Part shown: positions 35,951-49,900 of the stretch, one piece after another
Layout of the letters: every line of letters begins with the position of its first letter
Position numbering within the stretch: position 1 is the stretch's first letter
NCBI RefSeq assembly: GCF_029227915.1
Contig: NC_079886.1
Span: 2,666,001-2,730,000 of the forward strand
From: Hydractinia symbiolongicarpus
Taxonomy: Eukaryota; Cnidaria; Hydrozoa; Anthoathecata; Hydractiniidae
Length of the DNA stretch: 64,000 nucleotides
Direction: 5' to 3'
Program-made: the position numbers and the translations under genes
Notes under the pieces: model-generated
What the model was told of the DNA's origin: nothing
What the model saw: only the letters and a program-made list of their open reading frames with translations
Databases searched by the model: none

Positions 35951-37160
35951 CTACAAGTCTCATGCGTTTTAGTGGTGATAATATAATTTAAAAAATCGTT
36001 CGGGAAATGAGTTTACTCCCTGGGTACTTTCTTTGTATACATTCGACTCTAGGGGCCAAGCCCGGGATTTACAGGAAATCGCGGGATTTCGTTTGCCGGC
36101 GATTAAACTTCTTTTATTCAGCGTCTCATTAAAAATGAAAACATTTTTGAAAACTACAAGTCTCTTGCGTTTTAGTGGAGAAAAAATAATTTAAGAAACC
36201 ATTCGGAAAATCAGTTTACTCCCTAGGTACTTTTTTGTATACTTTTGACTATGCGGGCCGAGTCCGGGATTTACGGGAAATCGCGGGTTTTCGTTTGCCG
36301 GCGATTAAACTTCTTTTATTCAGCGTCTCATCAAAAATGAAAACATTTTTGAAAACTACAAGTCTCATGCGTTTTAGTGGTGAAAAAATAATTTAAAAAA
36401 TCGTTCGGGAAATGAGTTTACTCCCTGGGTACTTTCTTTATATACATTCGACTATACGGGCCGAGTACGGGATTTACGGGAAATCGCGGGTTTTCGCTTG
36501 CCGGCGATTAAACTTCTTTTATTTAGCGTCTCATCAAAAATGAAAACATTTTTGAAAACTACAAGTCTCATACGTTTTAGTGCTGAAAAAATAATTTAAA
36601 AAATCGTTCGGGAAATGAGTTTACTCCCTGGGTACTTTCTTTGTATACTTTTGACTATACGGGCCGAGTACGGGATTTACGGGAAATCGCGGGTTTTCGT
36701 TTGCCGGCGATTAAACTTTTTTTACTTAGCGTGTCATCAAAAATGAAAAAATTTTTGAAAACTACAAGTCTCCTGCGTTTTAGTGGTGAAAAAATAATTT
36801 AAAAAATCCTTCGGGAAATGAGTTTACTCCCTAGGTACTTTCTTTATATACATTCGACTATACGGGCCGAGTACGGGATTTACGGGAAATCGCGGGTTTT
36901 CGTTTGCCGGCGATTAAACTTCTTTTATTTAGCGTCTCATCAAAAATGAAAACATTTTTGAAAACTACAAGTCTCATGCGTTTTTGTGGTGATAAAATAA
37001 TTTAAAAAATCGTTCGGGAAATGAGTTTACTCCCTGGGTACTTTCTTTGAATACTTTTGACTATACGGGCCGAGTACGGGATTTACGGGAAATCGCGGGT
37101 TTTCGTTTGCCGGCGATTAAACTTTTTTTACTTAGCGTGTCATCAAAAATGAAAACATTT
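33730..37160. repeat. 3.4-kb block later recopied 7,087 bp away, copy A
   Basis: This block matches about 40820-44250 at an offset of 7,087 (35 monomers). Anchors are 34222/41309, 35438/42525 and 35757/42844, plus the marks GAAAAAATTTTTG, AATCCTTCGGG and CTTTGAATACTTTTG. It spans the end of the 11-mer tandem, so it was copied after that tandem formed. The right edge is within about 37100-37175. Confidence 0.8.
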
Positions 37161-40100
37161 TTGAAAACTACAAGTCTCCTGCGTTTTAGTGGTGAAAAAA
37201 TAATTTAAAAAATCATTCGGGAAATCAGTTTACTCCCTAGGTACTTTTTTGTATACTTTTGACTATGCGGGCCGAGTACGGGATTTACGGGAAATCGCGG
37301 GTTTTCGTTTGCCGGCGATTAAACTTCTTTTATTCAGCGTCTCATCAAAAATGAAAACATTTTTGAAAACTACAAGTCTCATGCGTTTTAGTGGTGAAAA
37401 AATAATATAAAAAATCGTTCGGGAAATGAGTTTACTTCCTGGGTACTTTCTTTGTATACTTTTGGCTATACGGGTCGAGTACGGGAATTACGGGAAATCG
37501 CGGGTTTTCGTTTGCCGGCGATTAAACTTCTTTTATTTAGCGTCTCATCAAAAATGAAAACATTTTTGAAAACTGCAAGTCTCATGCGTTTTAGTGGTGA
37601 AAAAATAATTTGAAAAATCGTTCTGAAAATGAGTTTACTCACAGGGTACTTTCTTTGTATACATTCGACTATAGGGGTCAAGCCCGGGATTTACAGGAAA
37701 TCGCGGGATTTCGTTTGCCGGCGATTAAACTTCTTTTATTCAGCGTCTCATTAAAAATGAAAACATTTTTGAAAACTACAAGTCTCTTGCGTTTTAGTGC
37801 AGAAAAAATAATTTAAAAAATCATTCGGGAAATCAGTTCACTCCCTAGGTACTTTTTTGTATACTTTTGACTATGCGGGCCGAGTCCGGGATTTACGGGA
37901 AATCGCGGGTTTTCGTTTGCCGGCGATTAAACTACTTTTATTCAGCGTCTCATCAAAAATGAAAACATTTTTGAAAACTACAAGTCTCATGCGTTTTAGT
38001 GGTGAAAAAATAATTTAAAAAATCGTTCGGGAAATGAGTTTACTCCATGGGTACTTTCTTTATATACATTCGACTATACGGGCCGAGAACGGGATTTACG
38101 GGAAATCGCAGGTTTTCGTTTGCCGGCGATTAAACTTCTTTTATTTAGCGTCTCATCAAAAATGAAAACATTTTTGAAAACTACAAGTCTCATGCGTTTT
38201 AGTGGTGAAAAAATAATATAAAAAATCGTTCGGGAAATGAGTTTACTTCCTGGGTACTTTCTTTGTATACTTTTGGCTATACGGGTCGAGTACGGGAAAT
38301 CGCGGGTTTTCGTTTGCCGGCGATTAAACTTCTTTTATTTAGCGTCTCATCAAAAATGAAAACATTTTTGAAAACTGCAAGTCTCATGCGTTTTAGTGGT
38401 GAAAAAATAATTTGAAAAATCGCTCTGAAAATGAGTTTACTCACAGGGTCCTTTCTTTGTATACATTCGACTATAGGGGCCAAGCCCGGGATTTACAGGA
38501 AATCGCGGGTTTTCGTTTGCCGGCGATTAAACTTCTTTTATTCAGCGTCTCATCAAAAATGAAAACATTTTGGAAAACTACAAGTCTCATGCGTTTTAGT
38601 GGTGAAAAAATAATTTAAAAAATCATTCGGGAAATGATTTTACTCCCTGGGTACTTTTTTGTGTACTTTTGACTATACGGGCCGAGTACGGGATTTACGG
38701 GAAATCGCGGGTTTTCGTTTGCCGGCGATTAAACTTCTTTTATTTAGCGTCTGATCAAAAAAGAAAACATTTTTGAAAACTACAAGTCTCATGCGTTTTA
38801 GTGGTGATAAAATAATTTAAAAAATCGTTCTGGAAATGAGTTTACTCCCTGGGTACTTTCTTTGTATACATTCGACTATAGGGGCCAAGCCCGGGATTTA
38901 CAGGAAATCGCGGGATTTCGTTTGCCGGCGATTAAACTTCTTTTATTCAGCGTCTCATTAAAAATGAAAACATTTTTAAAAACTACAAGTCTCTTGCGTT
39001 TTAGTGGAGAAAAAATAATTTAAAAAATCATTCGGGAAATCAGTTTACTCCCTAGGTACTTTTTTGTATACTTTTGACTATGCGGGCCGAGTCCGGGATT
39101 TACGGGAAATCGCGGGTTTTCGTTTGCCGGCGATTAAACTTCTTTTATTCAGCGTCTCATCAAAAACGAAAACATTTTTAAAAACTACAAGTCTCATGCG
39201 TTTTAGTGGTGAAAAAATAATTTAAAAAATCGTTCGGGAAATGAGTTTACTCCCTGGGTACTTTCTTTATATACATTCGACTATACGGGCCGAGTACGGG
39301 ATTTACGGGAAATCGCGGGTTTTCGCTTGCCGGCGATTAAACTTCTTTTATTTAGCGTCTCATCAAAAATGAAAACATTTTTGAAAACTACAAGTCTCAT
39401 GCGTTTTAGTGCTGAAAAAATAATTTAAAAAATCGTTCGGAAAATGAGTTTACTTCCTGGGTACTTTCTTTATATACGTTCGACTATACGGGCCGAGTAC
39501 GGGATTTACGGGAAATCGCGGGTTTTCGTTTGCCGGCGATTAAACTTCTTTTATTTAGCGTCTCATCAAAAATGAAAACATTTTGGAAAACTACAAGTCT
39601 CATGCGTTTTAGTGGTGAAAAAATAATTTAAAAAATCCTTCGGGAAAAGAGTTTACTTCCTGGGTACTTTCTTTGTATACTTTTGACTATACGGGTCGAG
39701 TACGGGAATTACGGGAAATCGCGGGTTTTCGTTTGCCGGCGATTAAACTTCTTTTATTCAGCGTCTCATCAAAAATGAAAACATTTTTGAAAGCTACAAG
39801 TCTCATGCGTTTTTGTGGTGATAAAATAGTTTAAAAAATCGTTCGGGAAATGAGTTTACTCCCTGGGTACTTTCTTTGTATACTTTTAACTATACGGGCC
39901 GAGTACAGGATTTACGGGAAATCGCGGGTTTTCGTTTGCCGGCGATTAAACTTCTTTTATTTAGCGTCTCCTCAAAAATGAAAACATTTTTGAAAACTAC
40001 AAGTCTCATGCGTTTTAGTGGTGATAAAATAATTTAAAAAATCGTTCGGGAAATGAGTTTACTCCCTGGGTACTTTCTTTGTATACATTCGACTATAGGG

Positions 40101-40820
40101 GCCAAGCCCGGGATTTACAGGAAATCGCGGGAGTTCGTTTGCCGGCGATTAAACTTCTTTTATTCAGCGTCTCATTAAAAATGAAAACATTTTTGAAAAC
40201 TACAAGTCTCTTGCGTTTTAATGGAGAAAAAATAATTTAAAAAACCATTCAGAAAATCAGTTTACTCCCTAGGTACTTTTTTGTATACTTTTGACTATGC
40301 GGGCCGAGTCCGGGATTTACGGGAAATCGCGGGTTTTCGTTTGCCGGCGATTAAACTTCTTTTATTCAGCGTCTCATCAAAAATGAAAACATTTTTGAAA
40401 ACTACAAGTCTCATGCGTTTTAGTGGTGAAAAAATAATTTAAAAAATCGTTCGGGAAATGAGTTTACTCCCTGGGTACTTTTTTTATATACATTCGACTA
40501 TACGGGCCGAGTACGGGATTTACGGGAAATCGCGGGTTTTCGCTTGCCGGCGATTAAACTTCTTTTATTTAGCGTCTCATCAAAAATGAAAACATTTTTG
40601 AAAACTACAAGTCTCATGCGTTTTAGTGCTGAAAAAATAATTTAAAAAATCGTTCGGGAAATGAGTTTACTCCCTGGGTACTTTCTTTGTATACTTTTGA
40701 CTATACGGGCCGAGTACGGGATTTACGGGAAATCGCGGGTTTTCGTTTGCCGGCGATTAAACTTTTTTTACTTAGCGTGTCATCAAAAATGAAAAAATTT
40801 TTGAAAACTACAAGTCTCCT
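37160..40820. repeat. Satellite segment with one slippage deletion
   Basis: About 18 monomers. About 38370-39750 was reused at about 45870-47255 (offset 7,502) and partly at about 44250-45310 (offset 5,880). The marks are ATCGCTCTGAAAATG, AGCGTCTGATCAAAAAAG, and TCAAAAACGAAAAC. The monomer near 38283 has lost 9 bp between direct repeats. No gene is seen. Confidence 0.7.
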
Positions 40821-43800
40821 GCGTTTTAGTGGTGAAAAAATAATTTAAAAAATCATTCGGGAAATGAGTTTACTCCCTAGGTACTTTCTTTATATACATT
40901 CGACTATACGGGCCGAGTACGGGATTTACGGGAAATCGCGGGTTTTCGTTTGCCGGCGATTAAACTTTTTTTACTTAGCGTGTCATCAAAAATGAAAACA
41001 TTTTTGAAAACTACAAGTCTCCTGCGTTTTAGTGGTGAAAAAATAATTTAAAAAATCATTCGGGAAATCAGTTTACTCCCTAGGTACTTTTTTGTATACT
41101 TTTGACTATGCGGGCCGAGTACGGGATTTACGGGAAATCGCGGGTTTTCGTTTGCCGGCGATTAAACTTCTTTTATTCAGCGTCTCATCAAAAATGAAAA
41201 CATTTTTGAAAACTACAAGTCTCATGCGTTTTAGTGGTGAAAAAATAATATAAAAAATCGTTCGGGAAATGAGTTTACTTCCTGGGTACTTTCTTTGTAT
41301 ACTTTTGGCTATACGGGTCGAGTACGGGAATTACGGGAAATCGCGGGTTTTCGTTTGCCGGCGATTAAACTTCTTTTATTTAGCGTCTCATCAAAAATGA
41401 AAACATTTTTGAAAACTGCAAGTCTCATGTGTTTTAGTGGTGAAAAAATAATTTGAAAAATCGTTCGGGAAATGAGTTTACTCCCTGGGTACTTTCTTTG
41501 TATACATTCGACTATAGGGGCCAAGCCCGGGATTTACAGGAAATCGCGGGATTTCGTTTGCCGGCGATTAAACTTCTTTTATTCAGCGTCTCATTAAAAA
41601 TGAAAACATTTTTGAAAACTACAAGTCTCTTCCGTTTTAGTGGAGAAAAAATAATTTAAAAAACCATTCAGAAAATCAGTTTACTCCCTAGGTACTTTTT
41701 TGTATATTTTTGACTATGCGGGCCGAGTCCGGGATTTACGGGAAATCGCGGGTTTTCGTTTGCCGGCGATTAAACTTCTTTTATTCAGCGTCTCATCAAA
41801 AATGAAAACATTTTTGAAAACTACAAGTCTCATGCGTTTTAGTGGTGAAAAAATAATTTAAAAAATCATTCGGGAAATGAGTTTACTCCCTAGGTACTTT
41901 CTTTATATACATTCGACTATACGGGCCGAGTACGGGATTTACGGGAAATCGCGGGTTTTCGTTTGCCGGCGATTAAACTTCTTTTATTTAGCGTCTCATC
42001 AAAAATGAAAACATTTTTGAAAACTACAAGTCTCATGCGTTTTTGTGGTGATAAAATAATTTAAAAAATCGTTCGGGAAATGAGTTTACTCCCTGGGTAC
42101 TTTCTTTGAATACTTTTGACTATACGGGCCGAGTACGGGATTTACGGGAAATCGCGGGTTTTCGTTTGCCGGCGATTAAACTTTTTTTACTTAGCGTGTC
42201 ATCAAAAATGAAAACATTTTTGAAAACTACAAGTCTCCTGCGTTTTAGTGGTGAAAAAATAATTTAAAAAATCATTCGGGAAATCAGTTTACTCCCTAGG
42301 TACTTTTTTGTATACTTTTGACTATGCGGGCCGAGTACGGGATTTACGGGAAATCGCGGGTTTTCGTTTGGCGGCGATTAAACTTCTTTTATTCAGCGTC
42401 TCATCAAAAATGAAAACATTTTTGAAAACTACAAGTCTCATGCGTTTTAGTGGTGAAAAAATAATATAAAAAATCGTTCGGGAAATGAGTTTACTTCCTG
42501 GGTACTTTCTTTGTATACTTTTGGCTATACGGGTCGAGTACGGGAATTACGGGAAATCGCGGGTTTTCGTTTGCCGGCGATTAAACTTCTTTTATTTAGC
42601 GTCTCATCAAAAATGAAAACATTTTTGAAAACTGCAAGTCTCATGTGTTTTAGTGGTGAAAAAATAATTTGAAAAATCGTTCTGAAAATGAGTTTACTCA
42701 CAGGGTACTTTCTTTGTATACATTCGACTATAGGGGCCAAGCCCGGGATTTACAGGAAATCGCGGGTTTTCGTTTGCCGGCGATTAAACTTCTTTTATTC
42801 AGCGTCTCATCAAAAATGAAAACATTTTTGAAAGCTACAAGTCTCATGCGTTTTTGTGGTGATAAAATAATTTAAAAAATCGTTCGGGAAATGAGTTTAC
42901 TCCCTGGGTACTTTCTTTGTATACTTTTGACTGTACGGGCCGAGTACAGGATTTACGGGAAATCGCGGGTTTTCGTTTGCCGGCGATTAAACTTCTTTTA
43001 TTTAGCGTCTCCTCAAAAATGAAAACATTTTTGAAAACTACAAGTCTCATGCGTTTTAGTGGTGATAAAATAATTTAAAAAATCGTTCGGGAAATGAGTT
43101 TACTCCCTGGGTACTTTCTTTGTATACATTCGACTATAGGGGCCAAGCCCGGGATTTACAGGAAATCGCGGGATTTCGTTTGCCGGCGATTAAACTTCTT
43201 TTATTCAGCGTCTCATTAAAAATGAAAACATTTTTGAAAACTACAAGTCTCTTGCGTTTTAGTGGAGAAAAAATAATTTAAAAAACCATTCGGAAAATCA
43301 GTTTACTCCCTAGGTACTTTTTTGTATACTTTTGACTATGCGGGCCGAGTCCGGGATTTACGGGAAATCGCGGGTTTTCGTTTGCCGGCGATTAAACTTC
43401 TTTTATTCAGCGTCTCATCAAAAATGAAAACATTTTTGAAAACTACAAGTCTCATGCGTTTTAGTGGTGAAAAAATAATTTAAAAAATCGTTCGGGAAAT
43501 GAGTTTACTCCCTGGGTACTTTCTTTATATACATTCGACTATACGGGCCGAGTACGGGATTTACGGGAAATCGCGGGTTTTCGCTTGCCGGCGATTAAAC
43601 TTCTTTTATTTAGCGTCTCATCAAAAATGAAAACATTTTTGAAAACTACAAGTCTCATGCGTTTTAGTGCTGAAAAAATAATTTAAAAAATCGTTCGGGA
43701 AATGAGTTTACTCCCTGGGTACTTTCTTTGTATACTTTTGACTATACGGGCCGAGTACGGGATTTACGGAAAATCGCGGGTTTTCGTTTGCCGGCGATTA

Positions 43801-44250
43801 AACTTTTTTTACTTAGCGTGTCATCAAAAATGAAAAAATTTTTGAAAACTACAAGTCTCCTGCGTTTTAGTGGTGAAAAAATAATTTAAAAAATCCTTCG
43901 GGAAATGAGTTTACTCCCTAGGTACTTTCTTTATATACATTCGACTATACGGGCCGAGTACGGGATTTACGGGAAATCGCGGGTTTTCGTTTGCCGGCGA
44001 TTAAACTTCTTTTATTTAGCGTCTCATCAAAAATGAAAACATTTTTGAAAACTACAAGTCTCATGCGTTTTTGTGGTGATAAAATAATTTAAAAAATCGT
44101 TCGGGAAATGAGTTTACTCCCTGGGTACTTTCTTTGAATACTTTTGACTATACGGGCCGAGTACGGGATTTACGGGAAATCGCCGGTTTTCGTTTGCCGG
44201 CGATTAAACTTTTTTTACTTAGCGTGTCATCAAAAATGAAAACATTTTTG
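40820..44250. repeat. 3.4-kb block, copy B, ending in a hybrid monomer
   Basis: This is the 7,087-bp offset partner of the block at 33730-37160. It ends in a hybrid monomer at about 44150-44260. The front half has CTTTGAATACTTTTG, as at about 37050. The back half has ACTGCAAGTCTCATGCG, as at about 38375, and from there the sequence follows 38.37 kb onward. Its stretch 41170-44324 is copied once more at 60850-64000. Confidence 0.8.
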
Positions 44251-45065
44251 AAAACTGCAAGTCTCATGCGTTTTAGTGGTGAAAAAATAATTTGAAAAAT
44301 CGCTCTGAAAATGAGTTTACTCACAGGGTCCTTTCTTTGTATACATTCGACTATAGGGGCCAAGCCCGGGATTTACAGGAAATCGCGGGTTTTCGTTTGC
44401 CGGCGATTAAACTTCTTTTATTCAGCGTCTCATCAAAAATGAAAACATTTTGGAAAACTACAAGTCTCATGCGTTTTAGTGGTGAAAAAATAATTTAAAA
44501 AATCATTCGGGAAATGATTTTACTCCCTGGGTACTTTTTTGTGTACTTTTGACTATACGGGCCGAGTACGGGATTTACGGGAAATCGCGGGTTTTCGTTT
44601 GCCGGCGATTAAACTTCTTTTATTTAGCGTCTGATCAAAAAAGAAAACATTTTTGAAAACTACAAGTCTCATGCGTTTTAGTGGTGATAAAATAATTTAA
44701 AAAATCGTTCTGGAAATGAGTTTACTCCCTGGGTACTTTCTTTGTATACATTCGACTATAGGGGCCAAGCCCGGGATTTACAGAAAATCGCGGGATTTCG
44801 TTTGCCGGCGATTAAACTTCTTTTATTCAGCGTCTCATTAAAAATGAAAACATTTTTGAAAACTACAAGTCTCTTGCGTTTTAGTGGAGAAAAAATAATT
44901 TAAAAAATCATTCGGGAAATCAGTTTACTCCCTAGGTACTTTTTTGTATACTTTTGACTATGCGGGCCGAGTCCGGGATTTACGGGAAATCGCGGGTTTT
45001 CGTTTGCCGGCGATTAAACTTCTTTTATTCAGCGTCTCATCAAAAACGAAAACATTTTTAAAAAC
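43440..45065. repeat. 8-monomer higher-order repeat, copy 1 (1,622 bp)
   Basis: This block is repeated directly at offset 1,622 (44148/45770 and 44292/45914). It includes the hybrid monomer at about 44.2 kb, so it was duplicated after that join formed. The left edge lies between 43440 and about 43700. Confidence 0.8.
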
Positions 45066-46940
45066 TACAAGTCTCATGCGTTTTAGTGGTGAAAAAATAA
45101 TTTAAAAAATCGTTCGGGAAATGAGTTTACTCCCTGGGTACTTTCTTTATATACATTCGAATATACGGGCCGAGTACGGGATTTACGGGAAATCGCGGGT
45201 TTTCGCTTGCCGGCGATTAAACTTCTTTTATTTAGCGTCTCATCAAAAATGAAAACATTTTTGAAAACTACAAGTCTCATGCGTTTTAGTGCTGAAAAAA
45301 TAATTTAAAAAATCGTTCGGGAAATGAGTTTACTCCCTGGGTACTTTCTTTGTATACTTTTGACTATACGGGCCGAGTACGGGATTTACGGGAAATCGCG
45401 GGTTTTCGTTTGCCGGCGATTAAACTTTTTTTACTTAGCGTGTCATCAAAAATGAAAAAATTTTTGAAAACTACAAGTCTCCTGCGTTTTAGTGGTGAAA
45501 AAATAATTTAAAAAATCCTTCGGGAAATGAGTTTACTCCCTAGGTACTTTCTTTATATACATTCGACTATACGGGCCGAGTACGGGATTTACGGGAAATC
45601 GCGGGTTTTCGTTTGCCGGCGATTAAACTTCTTTTATTTAGCGTCTCATTAAAAATGAAAACATTTTTGAAAACTACAAGTCTCATGCGTTTTTGTGGTG
45701 ATAAAATAATTTAAAAAATCGTTCGGGAAATGAGTTTACTCCCTGGGTACTTTCTTTGAATACTTTTGACTATACGGGCCGAGTACGGGATTTACGGGAA
45801 ATCGCCGGTTTTCGTTTGCCGGCGATTAAACTTTTTTTACTTAGCGTGTCATCAAAAATGAAAACATTTTTGAAAACTGCAAGTCTCATGCGTTTTAGTG
45901 GTGAAAAAATAATTTGAAAAATCGCTCTGAAAATGAGTTTACTCACAGGGTCCTTTCTTTGTATACATTCGACTATAGGGGCCAAGCCCGGGATTTACAG
46001 GAAATCGCGGGTTTTCGTTTGCCGGCGATTAAACTTCTTTTATTCAGCGTCTCATCAAAAATGAAAACATTTTGGAAAACTACAAGTCTCATGCGTTTTA
46101 GTGGTGAAAAAATAATTTAAAAAATCATTCGGGAAATGATTTTACTCCCTGGGTACTTTTTTGTGTACTTTTGACTATACGGGCCGAGTACGGGATTTAC
46201 GGGAAATCGCGGGTTTTCGTTTGCCGGCGATTAAACTTCTTTTATTTAGCGTCTGATCAAAAAAGAAAACATTTTTGAAAACTACAAGTCTCATGCGTTT
46301 TAGTGGTGATAAAATAATTTAAAAAATCGTTCTGGAAATGAGTTTACTCCCTGGGTACTTTCTTTGTATACATTCGACTATAGGGGCCAAGCCCGGGATT
46401 TACAGGAAATCGCGGGATTTCGTTTGCCGGCGATTAAACTTCTTTTATTCAGCGTCTCATTAAAAATGAAAACATTTTTGAAAACTACAAGTCTCTTGCG
46501 TTTTAGTGGAGAAAAAATAATTTAAAAAATCATTCGGGAAATCAGTTTACTCCCTAGGTACTTTTTTGTATACTTTTGACTATGCGGGCCGAGTCCGGGA
46601 TTTACGGGAAATCGCGGGTTTTCGTTTGCCGGCGATTAAACTTCTTTTATTCAGCGTCTCATCAAAAACGAAAACATTTTTAAAAACTACAAGTCTCATG
46701 CGTTTTAGTGGTGAAAAAATAATTTAAAAAATCGTTCGGGAAATGAGTTTACTCCCTGGGTACTTTCTTTATATACATTCGACTATACGGGCCGAGTACG
46801 GGATTTACGGGAAATCGCGGGTTTTCGCTTGCCGGCGATTAAACTTCTTTTATTTAGCGTCTCATCAAAAATGAAAACATTTTTGAAAACTACAAGTCTC
46901 ATGCGTTTTAGTGCTGAAAAAATAATTTAAAAAATCGTTC
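45065..46940. repeat. 8-monomer higher-order repeat, copy 2
   Basis: This is the tandem partner of the previous block, with the hybrid monomer present again near 45770-45880. Matching stops near 46940, where TTCGGAAAATGAGTTTACTTCC faces TTCGGGAAATGAGTTTACTCCC. Differences noticed are CATTCGAATATACGG near 45156 in the first unit, CTCATTAAAAATG near 45648, and ACAGGAAATC near 46401 against ACAGAAAATC near 44780. Confidence 0.8.
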
Positions 46941-49900
46941 GGAAAATGAGTTTACTTCCTGGGTACTTTCTTTATATACGTTCGACTATACGGGCCGAGT
47001 ACGGGATTTACGGGAAATCGCGGGTTTTCGTTTGCCGGCGATTAAACTTCTTTTATTTAGCGTCTCATCAAAAATGAAAACATTTTGGAAAACTACAAGT
47101 CTCATGCGTTTTAGTGGTGAAAAAATAATTTAAAAAATCCTTCGGGAAAAGAGTTTACTTCCTGGGTACTTTCTTTGTATACTTTTGACTATACGGGTCG
47201 AGTACGGGAATTACGGGAAATCGCGGGTTTTCGTTTGCCGGCGATTAAACTTCTTTTATTTAGCGTCTCATCAAAAATGAAAACATTTTTGAAAACTACA
47301 AGTCTCATGCGTTTTAGTGGTGAAAAAATAATTTGAAAAATCGTTCTGAAAATGAGTTTACTCACAGGGTACTTTCTTTGTATACATTCGACTATAGGGG
47401 CCAAGCCCGGGATTTACAGGAAATCGCGGGTTTTCGTTTGCCGGCGATTAAACTTCTTTTATTCAACGTCTCATCAAAAATGAAAACATTTTGGAAAACT
47501 ACAAGTCTCATGCGTTTTAGTGGTGAAAAAATAATTTAAAAAATCATTCGGGAAATGATTTTACTCCCTGGGTACTTTTTTTGTGTACTTTTGACTATAC
47601 GGGCCGAGTACGGGATTTACGGGAAATCGCGGGTTTCCGGTTGCCGGCGACTAAACTTCTTTTATTTAGCGTCTCATCAAAAATGAAAACATTTTTGAAA
47701 ACTACAAGTCTCATGCGTTTATGTGGTGATAAAATAATTTGAAAAATCGTTCGGGAAATGAGTTTACTCCCTGGGTACTTTCTTTGTATACTTTTGACTA
47801 TACGGGCCGAGTACGGGATTTACGGGAAATCGCGGGTTTTCGTTTGCCGGCGATTAAACTTTTTTTACTTAGCGTCTCATCAAAAATGAAAACATTTTTG
47901 AAAACTACAAGTCTCATGCGTTTTAGTGGTGAAAAAATAATTTAAAAAATCGTTCTGAAAATGAGTTTACTCACAGGGTACTTTCTTTGTATACATTCGA
48001 CTATAGGGGCCGACCCGGGATTTACAGGAAATCGCGGGTTTACGTTTGCCGGCGATTAAACTTCTTTTATTCAGCGTCTCATCAAAAATAAAAACATTTT
48101 TGAAAACTACAAGTCTCATGCATTTTATTGGTGAAAAAATAATTTAAAAAATCATTCGGGAAATCAGTTTACTCCCTGGGTACTTTTGTTGTATACTTTA
48201 GACTATACGGGCCGAGTCCGGGATTTACGGGAAATCGCGGGTTTTCGTTTGCCGGCGATTAAACTTCTTTAATTTAGCGTTTCATCAAAAATGAAAACAT
48301 TTTTGAAAACTACAAGTCTCATGGGTTTTAGTGGTGAAAAAATAATTTAAATAATCGTTCGGGAAATGAGTTTACTCCCTGGGTACTTTCTTTATATACA
48401 TTCGACTATACGGGCCGAGAACGGGATTTACGGGAAATCGCGGGTTTTCGTTTGCCGGCGATTAAACTTCTTTTATTCAGCGTCTCATCAAAAATGAAAA
48501 CATTTTTGAAAACTACAAGTCTCATGCGTTTTAGTGGTAAAAAAATAATTTAAAAAATCGTTCGGGAAATGAGTTTACTCCCTGGGTACTTTCTTTATAT
48601 ACATTCGACTATACGGGCCGAGTACGGGATTTACGGGAAATCGCGGGTTTTCGCTTGCTGGCGATTAAACTTCTTTTATTTAGCGTCTCATCAAAAATGA
48701 AAACATATTTGAAAACTACAAGTCTCATGCGTTTTAGTGCTGAAAAAATAATTTAAAAAATCGTTCGGAAAATGAGTTTACTTCCTGGGTACTTTCTTTA
48801 TATACGTTCAACTATACGGGCCGAGTACGGGATTTACGGGAAATCGCGGGTTTTCGTTTGCCGGCGATTAAACTTCTTTTATTTAGCGTCTCATCAAAAA
48901 TGAAAACATTTTTAAAAACTACAAGTCTCATGCGTTTTAGTGGTGAAAAAATAATTTAAAAAATCCTTCGGGAAATGAGTTTACTTCCTGGGTACTTTCT
49001 TTGTATACTTTTGACTATACGGGTCGAGTACGGGAATTACGGGAAATCGCGGGTTTTCGTTTGCCGGCGATTAACCTTCTTTTATTTAGCGTCTCATCAA
49101 AAATGAAAACATTTTTGAAAACTACAAGTCTCATGCGTTTTAGTGGTGAAAAAATAATTTAGAAAATCGTTCTGAAAATGAGTTTACTCACAGGGTACTT
49201 TCTTTGTATACATTCGACTATAGGGGCCAAGCCCGGGATTTACAGGAAATCGCGGGTTTTCGTTTGCCGGCGATTAAACTTCTTTTATTCAGCGTCTCAT
49301 CAAAAATGAAAACATTTTGGAAAACTACAAGTCTCATGCGTTTTAGTGGTGAAAAAATAATTTGAAAAATCGTTCTGAAAATGAGTTTACTCACAGGGTA
49401 CTTTCTTTGTATACATTCGACTATAGGGGCCAAGCCCGGGATTTACAGGAAATCGCGGGTTTTCGTTTGCCGGCGATTAAACTTCTTTTATTCAGCGTCT
49501 CATCAAAAATGAAAACATTTTGGAAAACTACAAGTCTCATGCGTTTTAGTGGTGAAAAAATAATTTAAAAAATCATTCGGGAAATGATTTTACTCCCTGG
49601 GTACTTTTTTTGTGTACTTTTGACTATACGGGCCGAGTACGGGATTTACGGGAAATCGCGGGTTTCCGTTTGCCGGCGACTAAACTTCTTTTATTTAGCG
49701 TCTCATCAAAAATGAAAACATTTTTGAAAACTACAAGTCTCATGCGTTTTTGTGGTGATAAAATAATTTGAAAAATCGTTCGGGAAATGAGTTTACTCCC
49801 TGGGTACTTTCTTTGTATACTTTTGACTATACGGGCCGAGTCCGGGATTTACGGGAAATCGCGGGTTTTCGTTTGCCGGCGATTAAACTTCTTTAATTTA

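Noticed and set aside
38750-38775. Transposon or insertion boundaries at odd variants such as GTCTGATCAAAAAAG
   Set aside because: Length and phase are unchanged, and the variants recur at 44630 and 46250 by block duplication. They are point changes, not insertions.
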